Below are positions 33,862-44,108 of a stretch of 64,000 nt of DNA, piece by piece (the first letter of the stretch is position 1; every line of letters starts with the position of its first letter). Origin of the DNA: an uncultured Methylococcaceae bacterium. Its GTDB lineage: Bacteria; Pseudomonadota; Gammaproteobacteria; Methylococcales; Methylomonadaceae. Both the position numbers and the translations under genes were made by a program. The notes below the pieces were generated by a model. That model saw only the letters and a list, made by a program, of their open reading frames with translations, was not told the origin of the DNA and did not search any database. The stretch lies in the NCBI GenBank assembly GCA_903938485.1, contig CAJADF010000108.1, forward strand, positions 62,001-126,000, given 5' to 3'.

Positions 33862-36810
33862 TTAATTTGCGTTAAGCGAGAGTACCGTAACAATTTCTTG
33901 ATCATTTTCAGAAAAATCAACCACGGCATCCAGTAAATAAATATTTTCTGCTGGAATACCACCCTGATGTACCAAGAAGTTTGCTACCGCTTGAGCCCTG
34001 TTAGTTGCTAAAGTTTTAAGTCTTTCGGGCTCTGGCTTAATAAGTGTTAACAAGCTTTCCTTAGCAACCTGATAAAAATCACCTGTGTTTGACTCAAGTA
34101 AGCCCTCTTCCCCTAAGAAAGATCGTTTTGCTAATTTAGGAAACTTTTCAATAAATAAATCAGCTAATAAACGCTTGTAATCATCATCACTCAGCTTTAC
34201 ATATTCATCACGAATTCTTTTTTTAGCGTTTTTATTAAGCTCAACCGCCCGCCGTCTTTTAAGTTGTTCATAAAGTGCGTCTTGGCGTATAAAAGGCCAA
34301 TCTTTTATTTGATAAGCTGCTCCTTTAATTTCTAAATTTAAGTTGGGGCGTGTTCTTAACGCTTTAGCTAACCCAGAAAGTTTATCTTTTTGTACCTGAC
34401 TCAGGCTTGCACTTCCCGCCTCAAAATTGATTAAATTAAGATCTTTTTCACTGCCGATTAATAAACCTAAAGTAGTAAAGGGTGACGTCACTAAGTTACT
34501 TAAACCATTATATAGAGCATCGGCAACCACACCACCTAAACTAAACTGCGGATCGTCTAAACTTCCTGAAATAGGCACATCTATTTTGATTCTGCCCTGC
34601 GCATCTTTTAATAAAGCCACAGCTAATTTAATGGGTAATGAAACTGCATTAGGATTTTCTACTTGCTCACCCAACTCAAATTGATCAATGAGTAAATTAT
34701 TGGTCGCGGATAAATCGCTATTAGCAACCTTGTAATTTAAACCTAAGGTCATCTTACCTTTCTCAACCTTATATCCAGAGAACTGCACCATATAGGGTGT
34801 CACAAGAGGCATAGGCAAACCTTTAAAATTCACTTTTGCATGATAACTACCCAAATAAGGACTCATTTCACCTTTAATATCTACAGGTGCTAAATCATAA
34901 GCACTCCCTTTTAATGCCATTTTTATGATCGAATTTTGTTCTGATGAGATACCCGTAGCGCCGCCATCTAAGCTTTGAATTTGCGCTTCAAAAGGGAGGA
35001 TTAAGGACATATCAGAAAAATCAGAGGTACCCTGTTTTATCTGCACACGCCCTAAATTGAAAATAGGTTTTTTGATATTACCTAATGCTACCTTGGATTC
35101 TGATACTTTTTCTTTATCGAGGCTAGGCGTCTTATTAAGCACCAAAATATCACTAAAATTAGCCGTTTTATCCTTTCTTATGGCAATTCTAAGATAAGGC
35201 TTCTCAAACATTAAGGCTTTTGCAGAGTATTGATTAGCATTGTAATCAATCACCATCTCTTTAAGCGCCATACTCTCCCACTTTACAAAATCTTTATTGA
35301 CAACTTGATCACGCGTTAATAACCTCGCGATTTCAACATCACCCATAAATTGAATATCAGGCCTGTCTTGATCCAGTTTTGCAAATATCAGCTTACCCTG
35401 CATATTTAAAGCGCCATCTATCACATCAAGATGCACCAGTTTTTCGTAATAAGCTTGAAAATTCTCTAAATCAATGTTTTCAACGTTAACATCCCCATCG
35501 AGTGCAAAGGGCTCTGTTACGCTATTACCTTGTAACTTTATCGATCCCTGATTATTTATACCGACTAGTATTTGAATGGGCGTTTTAATAAACGGCATAT
35601 TGCTATAATCCGTCACGTTAAATTTAATCGGCTGCAATTTAAGCTTTACTGGCGTTTTTAACGTTTTATCATCAAAATCCAAACCAAAGTTAATCAAATC
35701 AACACTGGCAACTTTAATATCCCATAATTTTTCTGATTCTTTATTTGAAGAGACATTAGCCGCAGGTGTTGTTTTATCAAGTAGCCTTAATTTATTTAAT
35801 AACACTTCATAATTAAGCCGTCCATCAGGCTCCAAACTAGTCTGAATATTACCTCCTTCGGCAAAAATAGACTTAATACACAGTGTTTTTTGTTTAAAAT
35901 TAATATCTAATCCGGTAACTGAAAATTTAGGGAGGCTAATAAGGTCTAGTGGCTGATCTTTTTCCTGTAAGTTAAAGTCTTTTAATTGCACTGCCCCATT
36001 CTTGACATGCAATTTTGCATCATGGCTAAAGCCCTTTAAACTAAAATCGGTCTCAAGCAATACATAGCCATTAAAAATTACAGGGATTAGTGCGGTGCTG
36101 TTTAAAGAAGCCAGACTCTTTAAATGCACTTGATTTAAACTGACATGACCTTCTGCTGATTGATTAAATAGATTAAAAGCACTGCTAATATGTAAATTAC
36201 CTCCCGATTTTACAGCTAATGAGCCATCAATATTTGCAAGCGTATCGCCAACGTTTGCTAGATTTTTCAGATTAATATTGATGCCCGTAAACTCTTCTTT
36301 ATTAGTTTGATCAGCTTGCAGATCCGCCCAAAACACCTCGCCTTCTTGGATAGATAATTGCGTAATAGCATAAGGAAAAATATTTGAACCCGAGACTGGA
36401 TTTTTTTCCGACGTCGACTTTAGAATGCTTTTAAGATTTAAAACCCCGGCTTTATTTTTAAAGACATTCATAATGGGCTTTTTTAAAATCACCTCATCTA
36501 ATACCAAGCCCATTTGCTTAATTGAGGCAAATAACCCCAAATCAACACTCAATTCATCAAAAGCTATTAATACCTGAGCACTAGGCTCTAACACTTGCAC
36601 ACCTTGAATATTCAATAACAATTGAAAAGGTTGAAATTTAACCTCAGAAATTAGAACTTTTAGGCCTGTTTCTTGTTGAAGAATATCGGGGAGTTTATAC
36701 TTAAATAGCTGAGGAAAAACATAAGCACCTAAAGCGGCGTATAACGATAAAAGGATTCCTGCGCCTAACAATCCCTTTTTAAAATAATCTGATACGCGTC
36801 GAATGGCCAT
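33862..36810 (-). CDS. DUF748 (AsmA-like) envelope protein
   Basis: 982 residues. One N-terminal membrane anchor (about 14-35), then a very long beta-strand-rich region built from repeated AsmA-like units, and a C-terminal part with EKDLNLINFEAGSASLSQVQ, an OmpA-like start for a peptidoglycan-type domain. The DUF748 family is related to AsmA/TamB proteins thought to span the periplasm and move phospholipid. It is a single gene ending 8 nt from the convergent DUF2782 stop. Confidence 0.85.
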   Translation of the reverse strand: MAIRRVSDYFKKGLLGAGILLSLYAALGAYVFPQLFKYKLPDILQQETGLKVLISEVKFQPFQLLLNIQGVQVLEPSAQVLIAFDELSVDLGLFASIKQMGLVLDEVILKKPIMNVFKNKAGVLNLKSILKSTSEKNPVSGSNIFPYAITQLSIQEGEVFWADLQADQTNKEEFTGININLKNLANVGDTLANIDGSLAVKSGGNLHISSAFNLFNQSAEGHVSLNQVHLKSLASLNSTALIPVIFNGYVLLETDFSLKGFSHDAKLHVKNGAVQLKDFNLQEKDQPLDLISLPKFSVTGLDINFKQKTLCIKSIFAEGGNIQTSLEPDGRLNYEVLLNKLRLLDKTTPAANVSSNKESEKLWDIKVASVDLINFGLDFDDKTLKTPVKLKLQPIKFNVTDYSNMPFIKTPIQILVGINNQGSIKLQGNSVTEPFALDGDVNVENIDLENFQAYYEKLVHLDVIDGALNMQGKLIFAKLDQDRPDIQFMGDVEIARLLTRDQVVNKDFVKWESMALKEMVIDYNANQYSAKALMFEKPYLRIAIRKDKTANFSDILVLNKTPSLDKEKVSESKVALGNIKKPIFNLGRVQIKQGTSDFSDMSLILPFEAQIQSLDGGATGISSEQNSIIKMALKGSAYDLAPVDIKGEMSPYLGSYHAKVNFKGLPMPLVTPYMVQFSGYKVEKGKMTLGLNYKVANSDLSATNNLLIDQFELGEQVENPNAVSLPIKLAVALLKDAQGRIKIDVPISGSLDDPQFSLGGVVADALYNGLSNLVTSPFTTLGLLIGSEKDLNLINFEAGSASLSQVQKDKLSGLAKALRTRPNLNLEIKGAAYQIKDWPFIRQDALYEQLKRRRAVELNKNAKKRIRDEYVKLSDDDYKRLLADLFIEKFPKLAKRSFLGEEGLLESNTGDFYQVAKESLLTLIKPEPERLKTLATNRAQAVANFLVHQGGIPAENIYLLDAVVDFSENDQEIVTVLSLNAN

Positions 36811-36874
36811 AATGAAATCCCAAGTAAAAAAGCGAGCATCCTTGCTAACTTTTTTCTAAAAAACGCAAATAACC

Positions 36875-38170
36875 TTATAAATCTAAATACCCTGTTTCTT
36901 CATGTAACACCGTATCTAAACCCTGAACCTCTTCATCAACTGTAACTCTAAGACCCAACCAACTATCTAATAACTTTAATATCAAATAACTAAATAGTGC
37001 ACTCCACAACGCTGTCACAACAATAGCCAAAGCCTGAACACCCACTTGATGCCCCATAGTAACACCCTCAGCAAGGCCTAAACCACCAAACTGAGTACTG
37101 ACGAACACGCCTGTTAACAATGAACCCATGACACCCCCCACACCGTGGACTGGAAAAACGTCTAAAGAATCGTCAATTTTTAAAGTCCGTTTAACATATT
37201 GTGTCGCATAAAAACAGACTCCCCCCGCAGAAACGCCAATAAATAAAGCGCCCATAGGGCCAACAAACCCAGAAGCTGGCGTAATAGTACCTAAGCCGGC
37301 CACCATTCCCGTAACTATCCCTAAAACACTGGGTTTACCAAAACGTTGCCACTCGATAGTCATCCATGTAAGAGATCCAGCTGCAGCCGCAATATGTGTT
37401 ACTAACATGGCCATACCCGCTCTACCATCAGCCGTTAAAGCACTACCTGCATTAAAACCAAACCAACCCACCCATAACATTCCAGCACCAGTGACTACCA
37501 TCGTCATATTATGCGGAGGCATCGCCGTAGTAGGAAAACCTTTACGCCTACCTAACACTAAAGCCGACACTAAAGCCGCTACACCGGCATTGACATGAAT
37601 AACAATACCACCGGCAAAATCCATAACGCCTAAATCTGCCAGCCAACCACCACCCCATATCCAATGACACACGGGCATATAAACGATAATTAACCACAAA
37701 CCACTAAACCACAACATGGCAGAAAACTTCATTCGTTCTGCAAACGCCCCCACAATAAGTGCAGGTGTAATAATGGCAAAAGTCATCTGAAACATAAAAT
37801 AAACAGTTTCAGGAATGTCACCTATCAAGGCCGTGGTGTTAATTCCAGGTAAAAAAACCTTGGACGCACCACCGATAAACTTTTGTAACTCGCCACCATT
37901 TGCAAAGATAAAACTATAAACACCTGCCAACCATAAAATGGATACCAAACAGGTAATAGCAAAACATTGCATCAGCACCGATAACACATTCTTACTTCTA
38001 ACCAATCCACCATAAAATAATGATAGACCCGGAATAGTCATAAACAAAACTAAACCGGTTGAAGTTAAGATCCAAGCTGTATTCGCTTGATTTAATCCCT
38101 CGGCTAAAGCTAACTGAGGCAGTAAAAAAAGGCCTAAAGTAAGGGCCTTAAGTCTAGATTTAGCCAACAT
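36875..38170 (-). CDS. amtB: Ammonium transporter
   Basis: 431 residues with a signal-like first segment and 11 membrane helices. Conserved Amt features are present: TAWILTSTGLVLFMTIPGLS, FAERMKFSAMLWF, the WIWGGGWL segment, DFAGGIVIHVNAG (pore region His) and FPVHGVGGVMGSLLTG (second pore His). It lies directly after glnK with no gap and is gated by the GlnK protein. Confidence 0.97.
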   Translation of the reverse strand: MLAKSRLKALTLGLFLLPQLALAEGLNQANTAWILTSTGLVLFMTIPGLSLFYGGLVRSKNVLSVLMQCFAITCLVSILWLAGVYSFIFANGGELQKFIGGASKVFLPGINTTALIGDIPETVYFMFQMTFAIITPALIVGAFAERMKFSAMLWFSGLWLIIVYMPVCHWIWGGGWLADLGVMDFAGGIVIHVNAGVAALVSALVLGRRKGFPTTAMPPHNMTMVVTGAGMLWVGWFGFNAGSALTADGRAGMAMLVTHIAAAAGSLTWMTIEWQRFGKPSVLGIVTGMVAGLGTITPASGFVGPMGALFIGVSAGGVCFYATQYVKRTLKIDDSLDVFPVHGVGGVMGSLLTGVFVSTQFGGLGLAEGVTMGHQVGVQALAIVVTALWSALFSYLILKLLDSWLGLRVTVDEEVQGLDTVLHEETGYLDL

Positions 38171-38629
<459 letters not shown>

Positions 38630-38674
38630 TCAACGCCAAACCTGCTGTGCTTTTTTAAACTTAAAGAGATACCG

Positions 38675-40813
38675 ATGTTAAAAATATGTTTACGCTTGCT
38701 ATTACGCTTACTTTATAAAGTAGAAGTCACTGGCTTAGATAATTACAAAAATGCCGGAAAACGAGTTTTAATTGTTGCCAATCACACCTCATTTTTAGAC
38801 CCTTTATTACTGGGTGTATTTTTACCCGATGATATTACCTTTGCCATTAATACGCATATTTCTCAACGTTGGTGGCTTAAGCCATTTTTAGGCTTATCAA
38901 AAGTATTTCCGATGGATCCTACCCATCCTTTATCTTTGAAGGACTTAATCCATCATCTTGAAAACGATACACGCACCGTCATTTTTCCTGAAGGGCGAAT
39001 TTCTGTTACCGGTGCATTAATGAAGGTTTATGACGGCACCGGAATGGTTGCCGATAAAACTCAAGCAACCATCTTACCCATTAGGATTGCAGGCGCCCAA
39101 TACACACATTTTTCTAAACTACACAATATTGTACGTTTACGCTTATTTCCTAAAATTACTATCCATATTTCAAAACCCACCCATATACAGGCCCCCCAAG
39201 AAATCAAGGGCAAAGAACGACGTGCTTATTGTGGTCAATTATTAGCCGATATTATGTCTAATATGATGTTTGATACTAGCCATTACAAACAAGCCATCTT
39301 TACTAGCTTACTAGACGCCCAGAAAATTCATGGGGGTCATCACATTATTGCTGAAGATACTGACCGATCTACGCTTAATTATAATGCTCTAATTACGCGC
39401 ACGATTATTCTCGGTGCGGCTTTAAAAAAGATCACCGCTATCCATGAAAACGTAGGTGTTTTTTTACCCAACTCATCTAAAACCTTAATAACCATTCTAG
39501 GCTTACAATTACACCATCGCGTGCCTGCGATGCTTAATTACTCAACAGGTTCGGCTAATATTGTTTCAGCTTGCCATACTGCCCAAATTAAAACCGTCTT
39601 AACCTCACATCGCTTTATAGAACTAGGTAATTTACAAGCCGAGGCAGAACAATTAAGTCAGCATTGTCAATTAATCTATCTTGAAGATTTAGCGCCAAAA
39701 ATCTCCCGATTAGATAAATTATTCGGTTTATTAAAAGCTAAAACCACTGGTTTTTGGTACAACGCTAAAAACTTTAATGCCGATACACCCGCCGTGGTTT
39801 TATTTACTTCTGGGTCAGAAGGCACACCTAAAGGCGTTGTATTATCCCACGCTAATATCTTGGGTAATCTTAAACAACTAGAAGCGTGTATTAGTTTTAA
39901 TGCCAGAGATATCGTGCTCAATTTTTTACCCATGTTTCATTCCTTCGGTTTTACAGTAGGCACCATATTGCCGACAATTAGCGGTATGAGAACCTTCTAT
40001 TACCCCTCGCCGTTGCACTTTAGTGTTATTCCTGAAATTGCTTATGAAATTCATGCCACCATCATGTTTGGTACGAATACTTTCTTTGCCGCTTATGCCA
40101 AAAAAGCCCATTCCTATGATTTCTTTAATTTACGCTATGTGGTGGCAGGTGCTGAAAAACTCCAAGAAAGCACTCGGCAAATTTGGGCAGATAAGTTTGG
40201 TATTAGAATATTAGAGGGTTATGGCGCAACCGAAACCTCTCCAATTACATCAGTTAATACTCCGCTTCATCATAAATTAGGTACTGTGGGTCGATTCTTA
40301 CCTAGAATGGAATACGAATTAGAAGCCATTGATGGCATTACTGATGGCGGACAATTACATGTCAGTGGTCCAAACATTATGCTAGGGTATATTTTACCCA
40401 GCAACCCTGGGCAATTAGTTCCCCCTGAATCTAGCTACGGTAAAGGCTGGCATGACACCGGTGATATTGTGCATGTAGATCATGAGGGATTTATTAATAT
40501 TCGTGGTCGTAGTAAACGCTTTGCGAAAATTGGTGGTGAAATGGTTTCTTTAGTGGCTGTTGAACAATTAGCAATTAACGCTTGGCCAGAGGCTCATCAT
40601 GCTGCTGTAAGCATTGCTGATGCGAAAAAAGGTGAGCAAATTATCTTAGTGACTACGCACAAAGGTGCAACCATTAATGATTTAATGACAGCATCACCAG
40701 GCGTAAATAATATCTGTTTACCTAAGAAGATTATCATCGTAGAAAGTGTTCCCGTATTAATGACCGGAAAAGTGAATTATCCTGCGGTAATAGAAATAGC
40801 TAAAACCCAATAA
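38675..40813 (+). CDS. aas: Bifunctional acyltransferase / acyl-ACP synthetase (Aas-like)
   Basis: 712 residues, same length as E. coli Aas (719). The N-terminal acyltransferase domain has NHTSFLD (H37-x4-D42) and FPEGRISVTG (about 100). The C-terminal AMP-binding domain has VLFTSGSEGTPKGVVLS (about 370-386) and GYGATETSPITSVN. It re-acylates lysophospholipids, chiefly 2-acyl-GPE, and activates fatty acids on ACP. It is divergent from glnK-amtB; the LplT transporter is not fused or adjacent. Confidence 0.88.
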   Translation: MLKICLRLLLRLLYKVEVTGLDNYKNAGKRVLIVANHTSFLDPLLLGVFLPDDITFAINTHISQRWWLKPFLGLSKVFPMDPTHPLSLKDLIHHLENDTRTVIFPEGRISVTGALMKVYDGTGMVADKTQATILPIRIAGAQYTHFSKLHNIVRLRLFPKITIHISKPTHIQAPQEIKGKERRAYCGQLLADIMSNMMFDTSHYKQAIFTSLLDAQKIHGGHHIIAEDTDRSTLNYNALITRTIILGAALKKITAIHENVGVFLPNSSKTLITILGLQLHHRVPAMLNYSTGSANIVSACHTAQIKTVLTSHRFIELGNLQAEAEQLSQHCQLIYLEDLAPKISRLDKLFGLLKAKTTGFWYNAKNFNADTPAVVLFTSGSEGTPKGVVLSHANILGNLKQLEACISFNARDIVLNFLPMFHSFGFTVGTILPTISGMRTFYYPSPLHFSVIPEIAYEIHATIMFGTNTFFAAYAKKAHSYDFFNLRYVVAGAEKLQESTRQIWADKFGIRILEGYGATETSPITSVNTPLHHKLGTVGRFLPRMEYELEAIDGITDGGQLHVSGPNIMLGYILPSNPGQLVPPESSYGKGWHDTGDIVHVDHEGFINIRGRSKRFAKIGGEMVSLVAVEQLAINAWPEAHHAAVSIADAKKGEQIILVTTHKGATINDLMTASPGVNNICLPKKIIIVESVPVLMTGKVNYPAVIEIAKTQ

Positions 40814-40948
40814 ACAATCACATTAAAAACATCTGACCCAAATTGATTATTAACTTTCATTGCTGAGTATGATTAATTCGCATAGAATTGGAGGGCTTTT
40901 TAAGGAATGATAGTTAGATTGGATGACACACAACAATAGGAAATAAAA

Positions 40949-41320
40949 ATGCCTGAATCTACGAAAATTGGACTCGCTATATTAGCTGTTTTTGCCGCTG
41001 GATTTATTATGGTGGGTTTAAGTAAAGAAGAACCAACTAACGCCCAAAAAGAGGCCGCGGCTAATATCAGAAACTATGTGGCTATTCAAACCATGGCAAA
41101 TGAAAAATGCCCTGTATTGATTAAAAGAGAAACAGGAGAGCAAGTCTTTTTCCCTACTGAAACAAAAACAGATAGAGATTCTTACATTACCCTAATTTGG
41201 TTAGGTGAAAATGCCCAGAAAGGTGGCTTTAAAAAAGCGAGTTGTACTTTACAAGCTTCTTTAGGTGGCATTTCAGAATTAGTTATTGATGATAAAGTTG
41301 TTATTCAAAAGAAGTTTTAA
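40949..41320 (+). CDS. Membrane-anchored hypothetical protein
   Basis: 123 residues. One N-terminal helix (about 7-24, IGLAILAVFAAGFIMVGL) and a soluble domain with two cysteines (NEKCPVLIKRE and KKASCTLQA). The tail WLGENAQKGGFKKASCTL... ISELVIDDKVVIQKKF looks beta-rich. No family recognised. Single gene with a modest AGGAAATAAAA leader. Confidence 0.6.
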   Translation: MPESTKIGLAILAVFAAGFIMVGLSKEEPTNAQKEAAANIRNYVAIQTMANEKCPVLIKRETGEQVFFPTETKTDRDSYITLIWLGENAQKGGFKKASCTLQASLGGISELVIDDKVVIQKKF

Positions 41321-41446
41321 TTCATCAGTCAAATGATCAACTAATATCCTTACTAAGCTTAATATCTATTGCGCTTTAATTACGCATCAACAATAGCGCA
41401 TAGATGACGCTCGACAACATTAGACAGAGACAATAATAGTAAACTT

Positions 41447-41800
41447 ATGACAAGAAAAACGGTGCAGGGAGTTTTAAAAACGTGGAAAGAGGATCGAGGT
41501 TTTGGTTTTATAAAACCTGATGACGGCAGCAAAGATATTTTTATGCACATATCGGCCTTAGACAGTGGCAGTAGAAGACCCGTAACAGGCGACATAATCC
41601 ATTATCAAGTCACTAGAGATCATCGCGGTAAATTCAAAGCCATCAATGCTCAAATCGAAGGGGTTGTTTTAAGCAACAACACATCTGATAATAAAAAAAC
41701 TGGCATTAACAAAGTTGTATTAATGAGTATAGTTATAACTGGGGTAGCGGTTGTATCTGCCGCTATTCTTTGGTATTTAAGTCATCACGCTATAATGTAA
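41447..41800 (+). CDS. Cold-shock domain protein with C-terminal membrane helix
   Basis: 117 residues. Residues 1-68 are a cold-shock domain (GVLKTWKEDRGFGFIKPDDG, DIFMHISAL) with the RNP1-type GFGFI and RNP2-type DIFMH motifs. A short linker leads to one helix at about 88-108 (VVLMSIVITGVAVVSAAIL). In many gammaproteobacteria this domain is followed by a DUF1294 membrane domain with several helices; only one helix is present here, so it looks like a shortened relative. Confidence 0.8.
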   Translation: MTRKTVQGVLKTWKEDRGFGFIKPDDGSKDIFMHISALDSGSRRPVTGDIIHYQVTRDHRGKFKAINAQIEGVVLSNNTSDNKKTGINKVVLMSIVITGVAVVSAAILWYLSHHAIM

Positions 41801-41853
41801 TTCTGTAGCTATTAAACGCTTGTATTAAAGCAGGCGCTTAATAGTTTCACACA

Positions 41854-42747
41854 TCACTCCTCAGATAGTTTCTTACGCGCATTCACCAAAAAATCAGCTT
41901 GATCTTTAGTTAACGTGGGGAAATTAAGCTCTAAACTTTTCAAAGTCGAAGTAATTGTTTCCGCTACTAAAGCCCGCGTTACCCATTTATTATCTGCGGG
42001 TACTATATGCCATGGTGCCCATTCTGTATTTGTAGCGCTAATAGCCTCTTCATAAGCCAGCATATAATCTTGCCAATATTCTCGCTCTGTTAAATCTGCT
42101 GCACTAAACTTCCAATTCTTTTCCGGCTTATCAATACGGTCTAAAAACCTTTTCTTTTGCTCATGCTTAGAGACATTTAAAAAAAATTTTAAGATGACGG
42201 TGCCATTGCGTTGCAAATGCTGTTCAAAAGCATTAATGTCATCATACCGACTTTGCCAAAATGCCTTATTTCTTTTACCTTCGGGCAAGTTTTTTAATAA
42301 CTCAGGATGCACTTTAACGACTAAGACATCTTCGTAATAAGACCGATTAAATATGCCAATTCTTCCTCGCTCAGGCAAACATTTTGAGTAACGCCATAAA
42401 AAATTATGATCCACATCTTCGATGGAAGGTTTCTTAAAACTCGTTACTTGGCATCCCTGAGGATTAACCCCAGACATCACATGCTTAATGGTACTGTCTT
42501 TACCTGCCGCATCCATCGCCTGAAATACAATCAAGACAGAGTAACGATCATCCGCATAAAGCAAATGTTGAACTTTGGTTAAATCCATTAAATTCTGGGC
42601 TAGCAGTAAATTAACTTTTTCTTTTAAAGATGCTTCACCAGCCTCTTCATACCTCTTGAGCTTGTCCCATTGCGCATTAAAATCTTTAAGCTGAATTTTT
42701 TTACCGAATTTAACTCTTAAAGCATCAATATCTTTTTGTTTAATCAT
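41854..42747 (-). CDS. ppk2: Polyphosphate kinase 2 family protein
   Basis: 297 residues, PPK2 family. Walker A-like FQAMDAAGKDSTIKHVMSGV (about 74-93), the lid/Walker B region IGIFNRSYYEDVLVVKVHPE and FFLNVSKHEQKKRFLDRIDKP are present. The 'DAAGKDSTIKHVMSGVNPQG' form is closest to class III enzymes, which can phosphorylate both AMP and ADP with polyphosphate; class assignment is by eye. Confidence 0.88.
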   Translation of the reverse strand: MIKQKDIDALRVKFGKKIQLKDFNAQWDKLKRYEEAGEASLKEKVNLLLAQNLMDLTKVQHLLYADDRYSVLIVFQAMDAAGKDSTIKHVMSGVNPQGCQVTSFKKPSIEDVDHNFLWRYSKCLPERGRIGIFNRSYYEDVLVVKVHPELLKNLPEGKRNKAFWQSRYDDINAFEQHLQRNGTVILKFFLNVSKHEQKKRFLDRIDKPEKNWKFSAADLTEREYWQDYMLAYEEAISATNTEWAPWHIVPADNKWVTRALVAETITSTLKSLELNFPTLTKDQADFLVNARKKLSEE

Positions 42748-42880
42748 CAGCCCTCCTTTAAATTTGTGTGGACATAATATCCTAATGAAGATTATCCAAG
42801 CCGATTTTTAAATTAGAATCATTGCCATAATTTGGGATAATCATAACTAACCAACTGTAACAAGATAAAACCTATTTAAA

Positions 42881-43522
42881 ATGAATAACAAAAACCGCTT
42901 AGAGATTTTTGAACGCTTGGCTTTAGCCATGCCGAACCCCACGACAGAGCTTAATTACACAACAAATTTTGAACTATTAATTGCCGTGGTGTTATCAGCT
43001 CAAGCGACAGATAAAGGTGTTAACAAAGCGACAGGCCCCTTATTTGCCGTTGCTAACACACCTCAAGCCATTTTAGATTTAGGTTTGCCCACGCTAAAAG
43101 ACTATGTAAAAACTATCGGTTTATTTAACACAAAAAGTGCCAATATTATCAAACTCTGTCAGCAACTTATCGCCGATCATAACGGAGAAGTTCCGCAAAA
43201 AAGAGTCGCATTAGAAGCCCTACCGGGTGTCGGTAGAAAAACAGCAAATGTGATTCTCAATACCGCGTTTGGACAACCCACCATTGCTGTGGATACACAT
43301 ATATTTAGGGTTTCCAATCGCACAGGGATAGCGATGGGTAAAAATGTCTTAGAAGTTGAGCAAAAACTCATTAAATATGTACCTAAAATACATAAAAAAG
43401 ACGCCCACCATTTACTAATTTTACATGGCAGATATACTTGTACTGCTAGAAAACCTAAATGTACAAATTGCATTATTAGTGACCTTTGTGATTCGGGTAT
43501 TCAAATCAATACCTTGCTTTAA
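42881..43522 (+). CDS. nth: Endonuclease III
   Basis: 213 residues. Helix-hairpin-helix LPGVGRKTANVIL with catalytic Lys (about 120), catalytic Asp in VDTHIFRVSNR, and the 4Fe-4S loop C-x6-C-x2-C-x5-C (CTARKPKCTNCIISDLC) near the C-terminus are all intact. It removes oxidised pyrimidines in base-excision repair. It lies just upstream of the metallopeptide operon with its own transcription unit. Confidence 0.96.
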   Translation: MNNKNRLEIFERLALAMPNPTTELNYTTNFELLIAVVLSAQATDKGVNKATGPLFAVANTPQAILDLGLPTLKDYVKTIGLFNTKSANIIKLCQQLIADHNGEVPQKRVALEALPGVGRKTANVILNTAFGQPTIAVDTHIFRVSNRTGIAMGKNVLEVEQKLIKYVPKIHKKDAHHLLILHGRYTCTARKPKCTNCIISDLCDSGIQINTLL

Positions 43523-43570
43523 TAGAGTTTATTTATTCTTTATTTATCAGTCTTTAGGTATGATAGTCAC

Positions 43571-43604
43571 ATTCGATTAAATTTATTTATCGAATATTTA
43601 TAAT
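43571..43604 (+). promoter_or_regulatory. Promoter with inverted-repeat operator for the HvfA-like operon
   Basis: A perfect -10 TATAAT (43599-43604) lies 17 nt before the AGGAG ribosome-binding site. Just upstream, ATTCGAT (43571-43577) and ATCGAAT (43589-43595) form an inverted repeat over the -35/spacer region, with no good -35. This fits repressor or activator control. The inducer is unknown. Confidence 0.5.
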
Positions 43605-43621
43605 AATACTTAGGAGCTAAC

Positions 43622-44023
43622 ATGAAAAAAATCAACAAAACACCTTTAGCTACAGCAATGGGTGCTGCTTTACTTTCAACTGTTTCTGCTACTGCTGCTT
43701 ATGCAGATACCAATCCATTCGGCATGACTGAACTTTCAACTGGCTACATGCAAGTTGCTGAAGCAGAAATGAAATGTGGCGCTTCAATGAACATGGGCAC
43801 AAACAACAAAACACCAGAAGGTGCTTGTGCAGGTGCTCAACACCCAACGACAGGCAAAGCTGCTGAAGCTTCATGTGGCAACATGATGAAAGATGGCAAA
43901 ATGAAACCAGGTATGGAAATGGCTTGTGGCGCAATGATGAAAGGTAAAGAAGGGGCTTGTGGCCAAATGAAACCCGGTGAAACAATGAAAGGTAAAGAAG
44001 GCGCATGTGGTGCGGCTAAATAA
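43622..44023 (+). CDS. HvfA/bufferin-like secreted RiPP metallophore precursor
   Basis: 133 residues. Signal peptide 1-28 (ends AAYA), a conserved-looking stretch DTNPFGMTELSTGYMQVAEA, then a low-complexity Met/Lys/Gly-rich core with six cysteines (52, 69, 85, 102, 113, 129). Most are in E-(x)-x-C-G or E-G-A-C-(G/A) contexts; MKGKEGACG occurs twice. This is the layout of HvfA-type/bufferin precursors whose cysteines are oxidised by a DUF692 enzyme to copper-binding heterocycles or thioamides. The maturase and partner follow at 44109 and 44941. The high Met content is unusual. Found by context; homology is by eye. Confidence 0.82.
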   Translation: MKKINKTPLATAMGAALLSTVSATAAYADTNPFGMTELSTGYMQVAEAEMKCGASMNMGTNNKTPEGACAGAQHPTTGKAAEASCGNMMKDGKMKPGMEMACGAMMKGKEGACGQMKPGETMKGKEGACGAAK

Positions 44024-44054
44024 TTATTGAAATTAACATAAATTCAATAAACTC

Positions 44055-44082
44055 GGAGGGTATATCCATACCCTCCAATTTT
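44055..44082 (+). terminator. Attenuator-like hairpin between precursor and maturase genes
   Basis: GGAGGGTAT (44055-44063) and ATACCCTCC (44068-44076) form a perfect 9-bp stem with a 4-nt loop, followed by AATTTTAAT. The U tract is short, so partial termination or RNA stabilisation of the precursor message is likelier than a full stop. Confidence 0.6.
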
Positions 44083-44108
44083 AATATCAATATTCAATAG
44101 GTGTTCTT

